Source: Protoeuglena noctilucae | Taxonomy: Eukaryota > Chlorophyta > Pedinophyceae > Marsupiomonadales > Marsupiomonadaceae | Direction of reading: 5' to 3' | Assembly (NCBI GenBank): GCA_958009085.1 | Contig: OY253679.1 | Span: forward strand, 818,334-857,846 | Length of the DNA: 39,513 nucleotides | In this document: positions 1-8,754 of the stretch, piece after piece | Layout: every line of letters begins with the position of its first letter | How positions within the stretch are numbered: position 1 is the stretch's first letter | Position numbers and translations under genes: made by a program | Notes under the pieces: model-generated | Databases searched by the model: none | What the model was told of the DNA's origin: nothing | What the model saw: the letters and a program-made list of their open reading frames with translations, nothing else

Positions 1-1160
1 ACCGCCGCCCTTCGACGGCGACCGAGCCTCTTCAGCGACTGATTCGACCGGGGCCGACCGGGCCGGCCGCGGCAGCGCGTCGCTGCCGCGCCCGGCTCCA
101 CCCCTCCCCAGCCCACTGCCACTCACCGACTACCCGCCCGGTTCGCGGAACCGAGGCGTTCGCCGGTCCGGGTACGTCTGCTCTGCAGGCGTTTCCCTCA
201 CAGGAGGCGACCCAGGGCGCCCGGCGGGGGGAGGCGGGGCGGGCCCTGCCAGGGGAAATCAGCCATTATGGGGCCCTTCAGCTCACCCCCCAGGGGAGCC
301 GTGCCAGCCCCCCCCCCCCGCCGGCACCCGGGCGCGCCGGATCCCGCGGACCCCGCTCCTCGACAGCATCCCCCATCGCCCCCCTCCTGCCGGCGTCGCT
401 GCCGCGCCCCCCCTCGGCGAGCGCGCGCAAGGCGGTTTCTCCCGGCCCGCTGCCGCGTCGCTGCCGGCCCCGCCCGCGGCGCTCCGGGGACCCCGCCGCC
501 GCCGCCGCTGGTCGCGATGTCGTCATTACTCCTGCCCTCATCCATCACGCGCGCCTCCCGCGCCCGCGGAGCTGTCTGCGCCGCGCTGCGGACCCGACAG
601 CGCGCGCCTGGCCGCGCCATGCGCCCGCGCGGAGTGGGCCGATCCGGCCCCACCGATGGTCGCGCCCGCTTCACCCAATGCATTCCCATCGTCTGCCATC
701 GGCCGGGCCGCCGAGCTCGGCCGTCGACGCCGCGGGACGCTCGACGTCGCTCGGCGTCGTGCGAGCGCTCGCCATTGGCTGCGCCAGGGGGCTCCGTCCC
801 CGAGCGACACTCGCGCATCTTCACGCTGCGCGGGGCGCGGCCCGTTTCGCGCACCCGGAGCGACGCGGCGGCCCTGCCTGAGGATCCGCAGCCACGGAGC
901 GGCGCCGGTCCGTGCCACCCGAACCGCAGCTTGAATTCCTCGACGCCCCCCGCCTCCGCGGCACCCCAGGGCACCCGAGTCACGCCATGGAAACCACACC
1001 CTCGGGCGCATGGGGCCTCCCGTGCCAGACGTGCCACCTGCACGCGCATCCGTGCCACCCACAGCCGCGTCGCCTCTCTACCCGGCCACACGCCCCCAGA
1101 CTGGCCTCCGTGCAAACTCTCAGGGTCCCTGCGCGACGATGCCTTCCAGCGCGTTCGCAA
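1..1160. other. Gene-free GC-rich flank
   Basis: No gene could be supported here. Open frames on both strands are long only because the DNA is so GC-rich; their translations are low-complexity Pro/Arg/Ala or Gly/Arg with no recognisable domain or conserved splice pattern. I see no copy of this stretch elsewhere in the window, unlike the sequence from 1161 onward. There are no telomere-like short repeats at the end. Confidence 0.6.
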
Positions 1161-1500
1161 CTGGCCACTCCCTGACACTTCCAACAGCACGACGCTGGGC
1201 GCCGCAATGCGACACCCTATGCCCTGCCAGGCCGGAACCCTACCGCGCCGCGCCCGGCCCCGCGAGCCCTTCCCCGCCGCCTGCCTACCACTGAAAACAT
1301 GCTCCGGCCCCGCCCCGCCCGCTCCCCGGCGCCCCTCTGCCCTCCCTGCAACGAGAGGTGGGTGGCAGACCCCCCCCAGCTCCCCCGCCGCCGGGCCCCC
1401 CACCCCAACGCGACCTGCCCCAGGCTCAGCGCGAGTGCCCGATGCACCCACCCGCTCCGCTCCCCGACCTGCGCTCCGCGGGTGTAGCCGCCCGGCCCGA
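1161..1500. repeat. Dispersed repeat, left copy
   Basis: This roughly 340-bp segment recurs almost unchanged, in reverse complement, at 33178-33513. Its right part (about 1448-1500) also recurs in reverse complement at the extreme right end of the window (about 39461-39513). It directly abuts the tandem array that follows. No coding potential beyond low-complexity open frames is seen. Confidence 0.85.
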
Positions 1501-4500
1501 CGCAGCCACGCCGCCCCGCACCTGACCACCACCGCCCCCGGCACTCGCCTCGCGCCTGCCCCGCCCCGCGCGGCCTCCTCCATCCCCTGACATCCATCGC
1601 CGCCCCACCCGGCCCTGACGCGTGCCCCATGCATAGCCGCCCCGCACACTGCAGCTGGTTGCGCTCGCCTCCGCAGCACATGCGTGTAGCCTGCGACCCC
1701 CGCCCTCGCCTTCGCCGCACGAAGCGCTGCCTCTTCGGACCCCAGGGACCACCGCCGCCGGCTCTGCCACGCGCCCCAATCCTGCCTGCCTCACGCGCTG
1801 CGCCCCGCAGTGCCACGCAGCGCTCGCCATGGGCAGCGCCCTCCTGTAGCTCCTGCGGCCGCACCAACGACCTCGCCCCTCGCTCACGCCCCGCATCCCA
1901 CCCACGCCGCACCCCCACGCCGCCCCGGCCCGTCCGCCCACATTGTCAGCGCTCCCCGCCCTCGCCATGCTTGCTCGCAGCCCGCAGCCCACGCCTGCAG
2001 CCTGCAAAGCCCGCCCTCGCCTCGCTGCAAGCTTCCCTGCGTTGTGCGGCCCCGCGCAGGCCTCCGCCGCCCTCGCTCACGCCCCCGCATCCCACCCACG
2101 CCGCACCCCCGCGCCGCCCTGCCCCGTCTGCGCACACTGGCAGCGCTCCCCACCTCCGCCACGCTCGGTCGCCGCCTGCAGCCCACACGCGCACCCCCCA
2201 ACGCCCGCCCTCGCCTCGCCACACGACGCCTTGCCTCTGTAGACCCCAGGGTCCGCCTCTGCCGGCCCTGTCACGCCCCCAAGCCCGCCCGTCTCCCACG
2301 CAGCGCCCCGCAGAGCCATGCAGCGCTCGCCACGCCCGGCGCCCTGCCGCAGCTCCTGTGGCCGCACCAACAACCCCGCAACTCACCCAGGCCCCCCCTT
2401 TCTCGCATGCCACACCCCCTCGCCGCCCTGCGTCCACCGGCAGCGCTCGCCACCCCCTGCCAAGCGCCACGCTCCGTCGCTGCTTGCAGCTCGCACGCGC
2501 ATCCCACGACGCCCATTCTCGGCTGCTGCACGATGTGCTGTCTCCAAGGACGCCAGTAACCGCCTCTGCCGCCCCCGCCGGACGCCCCAAGCCCGCCCGT
2601 CCGCCATGCAGCGCCCCACAGCGCTCGCCACGCCCTGCGGCCCCTGCAGCAAGCCTGTGGCCGCTCCCACCACCCCGCAACTCACCCAGACCCCCCCTTA
2701 TCCGCATGTCACAACCCCTTGCCGCCCTGCCCCGTCTGCCGACACGGGCAGCGCTTGCCGCCCCCTGCCAAGCGCCACGCTCCGTCGCTGCTTGCAGCTC
2801 GCACGCGCATCCCACGACGCCCATTCTCGGCTGCTGCACGATGTGCTGTCTCCAAGGACGCCAGTAACCGCCTCTGCCGCCCCCGCCGGACGCCCCAAGC
2901 CCGCCCGTCCGCCATGCAGCGCCCCACAGCGCTCGCCACGCCCTGCGGCCCCTGCAGCAAGCCTGTGGCCGCTCCCACCACCCCGCAACTCACCCAGACC
3001 CCCCCTTATCCGCATGTCACAACCCCTTGCCGCCCTGCCCCGTCTGCCGACACGGGCAGCGCTTGCCGCCCCCTGCCAAGCGTCACGCTCCGTCGCTGCT
3101 TGCAGCTCGCACGCGCATCCCACGACGCCCACCCTCGCCTCGACGCACAACGCCCTGCCTCCGATGACCCCAGTGACCACCGTCGCCGGCCCTGCCACGC
3201 GCCCCAAGCCAGCCTGCCTGCCTCCCACGCTGCAACTGGCAGCGCTCGCCACGCCCGGCGCGCCTCCTGCAGCTCCTGTGGCCGCACCAACGACCCCACC
3301 CCTCACTCGCTTCCCGCGTCCCTCCCACGAAGCAGCCCCTCCCCTCCCTGCCCCGTCTGCCGACACGGGCAGCAGAGCGCTCCCCGGCCCCGCCACGCCC
3401 GGTCGCCGCCCGCAGCCCACGCCTGCAGCCTGCAACGCTCGCCCTCGCGTCGCCAAACGATGCCCTGCCACCATGGACCCCAGTGACCACCGCCGACGGC
3501 GCTGTCACGCGCCTCATGCCCTCCGGCCTGCCCCACTGCACCACGCAGCGCCCAGCCACGGACGCCACGCCTCACACCCCTGCGTCAGGCCCTGTGCCCC
3601 CTCTCGCGACCCCGCGCCTCATCCAGACCCCGCATCCCGCCCACACCGCACCCCCACGCCGCCCTGGTCCGTCCGCCCACTCCGGCAGCGCTCGCCGCCC
3701 GCAGCCCACACGCGCACCCCCCAACGCGCGCCCTCGCCTCGCCACACGATGCCTTGCCTCTGTAGACCCCAGGGTCCGCCTCCACCGCCCCCGCCACGCG
3801 CCCAAAGCCCGCCCGTCTGCCACGCTGCGCCCCACAGCCCTCGCCACGCCTGGTGCCCTGCCGCAGCAGGCCTGTGGTCGCTCCCACGACCCCGCGTCGC
3901 AGCCAGCTCCCCAACCCCACCCACGCCGCACCCCCACGCCGCCCTTAGCCGTCTGTCAGCACCAGCAGCGCTTGCCGCCCCGCCACGCGCCGCGCTCGGG
4001 TCGCCGCCTGCAGCCCACACGCGCAGCCCGCAACGCCCGCACTTGCCTTGCCGCACGATGTGCTGCCTCCGACGACCGCAGTGACCACGCGCCTCATGCC
4101 CTCCGGCCTGCCCCACAGCGCCCCGCTGAGCCCGGCCGCGCTCGCCTCGCCCCGCGCCCCCTGCAGCAGGCCCTGTGGCCGCTCCACGACCCCATCCCTC
4201 GCTCACGCCCCCACATCCCACCCACGCCGCAGCCCCACGCCGCCCTGCCCCGTCCGCCGACACCGGCAGCGCTCCCCGCCTGCGCCCCCGCCACGCTCGC
4301 GTCGTGGCCGCCCGCAGCCCACGCCTGCAGCCTGCAACGCCCGCCTCGCCTTACAGCAAGCTTCCCTTCATCCAGCGGCCCTGCGTAAGCCCCCACCGCC
4401 CCCGCCACGCGCCCAAAACCCGCCCGTCTGCCACGCAGCGCCCCACAGCGCTCGCCACGCCTGGTGCCCTGCCGCAGCAGGCCCTGTGGCCGCTCCACGA

Positions 4501-5100
4501 CCCCACCCCTCGCTCACGCCCCTCAGCGTCGCATGCCGCGGCCCCTCCCGCCCTGACCCCTGTGCTGCGTCCTCCACACTGCTGCCGCCCTCACCTTCCT
4601 CTGGCCAAGCTTGCATACCACACGCACGTCCCGCCAGCCCCACCATCGCGCTCCCCCATCATTCAAAGCCCCCTTTCGTCCCAGTCGGCATCTGAAGATG
4701 ACCTGCCACCCTCCTGCGCCCCGCGGCCGCTCCAGACCTGCGCCTTGCACAAGCCTCCAGCCTGCTCCACCCCTCAGCCCTGCCCACAACGCTGCCTGCA
4801 GCCCCTGCTCTGCCAACCCCAAACCCCTCTCCACCGGACCCGTCACACCTCTGCACGCAGTCTGTCCACGGGCCCGGCGCAGTAGAGCAGTGGTGACGGC
4901 CCCGCAGCCGGACCTGGCAGCCGCATCGGCCCCCGCCACGCCCCCTGCACGCCCCGCACACCTGCACGCTCGCACGTCTGCAGCCGCCACCGACGATGCT
5001 TCCGGCGGCGGTCTAGCACCACGCGCCGCGCTCGGTCGCTGCCTGCAGCCCACACTCGCCACCCGCAACGCCCGCCCTCGCCTCGCTGCACGATGTTCTG
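1501..5100. repeat. Satellite-like array of ~300-bp degenerate units
   Basis: Diverged units repeat at about 280-320 bp spacing. Recurrent landmarks are a phrase like CTGTGGCCGCTCCACGACCC (near 2353, 2646, 2954, 3273, 3866, 4165 and 4478) and a block containing CATCCCACCCACGCCGCACC. Long open frames (for example 2318-4084) are Pro/Ala/Arg/Ser-rich by-products of base composition; the same array is open in several frames at once, which argues against a protein. The array fades out near 5100. A near-identical inverted copy lies at 37014-39513. Function is unknown; a centromeric, subtelomeric or simple satellite nature is possible but not shown. Confidence 0.85.
2461..3076. repeat. Two identical 308-bp tandem copies
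   Basis: 2461-2768 and 2769-3076 appear identical base for base. A third, partial copy starts at 3077 and differs first by GCC to GTC inside CAAGCGCCACGC and then diverges after about 60 bp. The inverted right arm has only one of these two units, so this is a recent expansion or contraction, or an assembly difference. Confidence 0.9.
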
Positions 5101-5502
5101 CTCCTTAGGACTTCTGCACCCCCACTACGTGGGCCCACCAACCGCCACTAGTCTACCCGCCTCCCATGCTGCGCTGACTTCCGCTCGCCCGGCACCCCCT
5201 GTCTCGACTCCCACGACCCCGTGCGTCACCCAGCCTGCACTGGCTAGCATTGCACCGCTGCCTGCAGCTTGGCCACCTCCATGGCTGAGTCTTTAACTTG
5301 TCATGTAATGATCCTACTCGCCAGCTTCCCAGGTGTCGAGGCCTGAGCTGAATTCCGGGGTCATAGTGTTAGCGAGCGAGACCGCGTTAACCCAACTTGC
5401 TACGTCGCATTCAGCGTGCAACAGCGTGGTGTCGACGGATGCCAGGAATGCAGGGGTGGGGAGAGGTCTATGTTCCGCACACGCAGGGCTCTCCCATGGC
5501 CG
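5101..5502. other. Intergenic, 3' flank of ELP4
   Basis: Sequence between the satellite array and the ELP4 stop codon. It is less GC-rich than the array and contains no supportable gene. It presumably carries the ELP4 3' untranslated region and terminator, but no clear polyadenylation signal was identified. Confidence 0.5.
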
Positions 5503-7538
5503 TCACGACGCATCCATGGCCTCCCCCATGGCCGCCAGGCGCACGCAGCCCCGCCCCTGCTGCACCATGAAGAGCGTGCTCGGCGGCGGCCCGCTGCAGA
5601 GCCCCGTGCTCCCCGCGGGAGTCTTCAGGACCTGCGCAGAGCACGGGCGGGGAGCAGGGCCGTGAAAACGCCGACGGGCTGGCTGCAAAGGGTCCTTTGC
5701 CCCCCGGCACCTACGCGTCTGCCACCCGACCTCGCACATCCCCGCCGCGTGCCACGACGCGTCCCTCCGGGCCGACAAGAACACGTCCCCGTCCTCCGCC
5801 AGGGGTGCCAGGGAAATCGCGGCCGTGCTGCATGCCGAAAGGGAATGGCGGGTGAGTGGTGATCTCTGCGCGGCTGCCCCACTCGCTCCGTGGACATGCA
5901 TCGCTAACCCATCGCCACCCTGCCCCGTCACCGCCCCTTGCCTCAGGTGCACCTACCCATCGCCACCCTGCCCCGTCAACGCCCCTTGCCTGAGGTGCAC
6001 GGCTGACGTGATGGCCCACGGCGGGAGGCCCCCGAAAGACACCGTCACCAGCGCAGCCCCCGTGGACCCCCTCAGCGAGCTCCGCAGTGCTTGCAAGAAC
6101 CCAAGCGACTCGCTGGGGTCGCTCGGGAGCCCCGCATCGCCCAGGGAAAGCACCGCCAGCCGTGCCACGTCGGCCTCTGCCCCGTCGCGCGGGTCACCCG
6201 CCTGAGGGACCTGGGGGCGAGAAAGAGCACGTTCTTGAGGAAAAAGTGGGCGCACGGGGTGGAGACGCGCGTTACACGGGGGGCTGTATGGAGAGGGCAT
6301 GCGAGGTGAGACTCGCCTCGCCCGCTTGCTCAGCAGCTCTCGCTGCCAGCCGCTTGGCCACCAGAGGATGCAGCGCCCGCGCCCCAGACGCCGCCCTAAT
6401 CGCCGTCCCAGACACTGCCCCAATCGCCGCCCCACCGGCACTCCTCGCAGCCCCGCCCCCTGTGCCCAGTGCTCCCCCCGCCGTGCCAACCCCGCCTCCC
6501 CGGCCCCCTGGCACCTCCGACCGCGGCGCGCACCCCTCCAGAATTCGCATGCAGGCAGCCCGCACCGCCCCCGCCGCGCCCCCTCCCTCCCCTCCGCTCA
6601 GGTCCGCCCCGCCCAGTCCGCATGGCCCGCACCCCCGCACAACGCACACCGCCTGTCCCGCCGGCGCCCGCTCCGCGTCTCCCGTGCCCATCCGACCGCC
6701 CAGGTCCCAGTCCTCGCACCGACGCTTGGACGCCCCCGCACGCAACGCCGCCTCTGGGGTCTTCGCCCCCTGCCCCTCCACCCTCGCCCGGTGCCCCGTC
6801 CCGGCCGCCGACGATGCCTGGCCCCTCGAAGGAACAGAAGCTGAGACTGCGCCTGCCGGGCCTTGCGCCCCGTCTGCGGTCGCAGGGGCGGGGCAGCGCG
6901 GTCGCCCTGCGCCGGGCACAGCGGCCGTGCCTGCGCGCCGCTCGCCCATCGCACCCGACCCCGGCCTGCCGTCCGGCCCCGCCGGGAGTCCCTCGGTGTA
7001 CCGGCGGTACTGCCAGGCAATCCTGAGGTCCCCGCCCTGGGCGGCGCCTGATGCGAGCTCCTCAATGTCGACGTCGTGCGAGGGGGCGGAGGCCGTCCCA
7101 GCCGCGGCGGCCGCGGCGGCCCGAGAGCGGCGGATGCTCGGGAGCCAGGCCATGAGGGCGTCGCGGGCTGCGGCTCCGGAGGCGGCGGGGGGCAGGGGCG
7201 GGGCGTCGGGGCCGCAGAGGAGGGCGCTGTGCCCGTGGTGGATTCCCTCGGCCAGGAAGCACCGGGCGATGGACACGTGGTGCTCGGTGCAGCCGTCCTC
7301 CACGACGAGGAGGAGGGAGCCGAGGGGGAGACCGCCCCCGAGCACTGCGGACGGGAGCGGGCGCAGGAGTGAGCGCCCGGGCTGTCCGCAGGCCGGGATG
7401 GGTGGGAATTGTCTGGCATAGATGAGATCGTGCTGCACGGATGGCGCCGGACTTCAGGGCAGTCGGGGAGGGCCCGCCCGCACCTGCGTCCAAGGACTGG
7501 AGGCCCGTGGAGAGCAACCGCTGGCCCTCATAGCCCGG
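5503..7538 (-). CDS. ELP4: Elongator complex protein 4 (5' end unresolved)
   Basis: Inactive RecA-like subunit of the Elp456 ring of Elongator, which acts in tRNA wobble-uridine modification in the cytosol. Modelled exons, read right to left: 7538-7484, 7344-6317, 6210-5990, 5827-5731, 5631-5503 (509 codons plus stop; all phases close). Family signatures in order are STGLQSLDA joined to VLGGGLPLGSLLLVVEDG, then FLAEGI, then IAWQYRRY, later VARLAVLSLGD and ALVTVSFGG, and a short C-terminal strand region. Between IAWQYRRY and VARLAV is a long Ala/Gly/Pro-rich stretch holding a faint CEDWDL block where plants have a C-x-DFDL-type motif; a hidden intron there is possible. Introns 2 and 3 start with GC. 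The last donor (GTCGGG) is weak. The first exon with the start codon, upstream of 7538, was not found. It is head to head with the complex I gene. Confidence 0.8.
5908..6000. repeat. 48-bp tandem duplication over an ELP4 5' splice site
   Basis: 5908-5952 and 5956-6000 are 45-bp near copies (two mismatches, period 48 bp). Each contains, on the minus strand, a potential GC donor (AG|GCAAGG). The one used in the model lies at 5989. Using the second, at 5941, would keep phase but add an in-frame TAG. Confidence 0.85.
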
Positions 7539-8111
7539 CTATGTCCCCGGGACAGCGGATTGCATCCGCGCGATGTCTCGAAGCAGACCGGTCGCGTATG
7601 GTCGCAGAAGCACGCAGCGGACGAGGCCGCGGGGTAATTGATGACGCCGGCGGCGCCCCGGGATGCGCCAGGTCCCTGCGACACCACCACGGCGTCCTCA
7701 TCGACGTTTGGGGGAAGGCAGGTGTGAAGGAGCGGAGGAGAGCGAGATGGATGCCCCGCTCTGGCAGATCTGACGCGAAGCGGCGCGGGCGCAGGAGCTT
7801 CTGCTCGCCAGCTGGGTCACGCGCTGCGCAGTCCTTTGTCACTCTCTCCTGGCACGTCGGGGCGACGCGTGCCGCCTTCCGGGCTCGACAGGGCTGGGCT
7901 AGGACAGGGCTGGGGTAGCAGGGTGCAGCAGGAGCGCGGCGAGGTGCGCTGTGCAGCTCGGCGGCCTGCTTACGATCTCACATTCCCTTGATCGCCTCGG
8001 ACGGGGCGTCGAAAGCCTCGCGCGGACCCTCAGACTCCTGTCGGCGTTGCGTGCGGCCTTCGCAGGCTTGCAGGCCAACGGCGCCTTCTCGCTTCACTCG
8101 CAGGGGCGACA
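7539..8111. other. Intergenic / unresolved ELP4 first exon
   Basis: Divergent interval between ELP4 (-) and the ESSS-like gene (+). It should contain the ELP4 start codon and first intron. A minus-strand segment around 7640-7710 (VSQGPGASRG) resembles the start of ELP4 proteins, but no convincing donor joins it to 7538, so it is not called. No other gene is seen. Confidence 0.4.
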
Positions 8112-8599
8112 ATGTCTCTTCTGGGCCGCTCGGGCGCCGCGGTGGCCCGCCACCTGGGTCGGAGGGGTGGGCCGCTCTACCCGGGCGGGTTTTGGAGCGA
8201 GGGGACGCAAAAGACGCCGCAGGGCTTCCTCTACGGGGAGACGCCTGGACCTCGCGTGATTGAAGCGTGGGAGTTTCCGATGAAGCTCATTTGCGGCCTG
8301 ACCCTGGCGTCGTTTGCACTCCAGAGCATCTTCGTCACCGGGGTGCGCGGCTGGCTCCCGCGCCCGTGCGACCGCGATCTGAGGGCTGCCATACATCGGT
8401 CGCTGCGCACGGCAGCTGCGTGTCGCCACGATGCGGCTCGCGCGAGACCGTCCAAAGCGGTTTTCCCGGAGCGCTCACGCCCGCGCCCCACCCGCAGGAC
8501 TCGATGTACACGTGGGCGATGAAGGAGGCGGAGAAGCGCATGGAGATCGCCAAGGCCACGGGCGTCCCGCCGCCGGGCATGTCGAACCCCGAGATGTAA
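8112..8599 (+). CDS. NDUFB11: Complex I subunit NDUFB11/ESSS-like
   Basis: Predicted accessory subunit of the mitochondrial NADH dehydrogenase membrane arm. Exons 8112-8342 and 8498-8599 give 110 residues; the intron is GT-AG, phase 0. The N-terminus is basic and hydroxylated (SLLGRSGAAVARHLGRRGG), as in mitochondrial presequences. One membrane segment covers about residues 57-76. After the intron comes a charged helix (YTWAMKEAEKRMEIAKATG) that matches the C-terminal pattern of mammalian ESSS, where a WNMRL-type start of the membrane helix is followed by WSRREAERLVKYREANG. The start is the first in-frame ATG. The stop TAA is embedded in TGTAA. It converges on ORC4, with only 155 bp between stop codons. 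The assignment rests on a short protein, so another small inner-membrane subunit is possible. Confidence 0.65.
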
Positions 8600-8754
8600 G
8601 CGCTCTCGACGCAGGGGCGTGGCTCCGCGCCCGGGCCGCGGCGCGCCGATCTTTGAGCCCGACCCCTAGTAGACTTTTGAAGCGAGTTGCATGTCGCGGC
8701 GTTTTCAAGCAAGCTTTGCGCTGGCACGCGCGGCGCGTTGGCGGGCGGCCCCCG

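Noticed and set aside
1-200. Telomere at the window end
   Set aside because: No TTTAGGG-type or other short telomeric repeat at either end.
1629-2867. Long Pro/Ala/Arg-rich open frames in the left array (also 2318-4084 and 3483-4388)
   Set aside because: They follow the ~300-bp satellite unit, overlap in several frames and both strands, and show no splice or family signature; GC-rich DNA with few stop codons explains them.
7528-7842. Minus-strand frame upstream of ELP4 as its first exon
   Set aside because: Only a faint resemblance (VSQGPGASRG), no in-frame ATG with a usable donor; left unresolved.
8594-8599. TGTAA at the end of the ESSS-like gene as a polyadenylation signal
   Set aside because: It overlaps the stop codon itself, and no equivalent signal was found downstream of RPL35, ORC4 or TyrRS, so it is probably chance.
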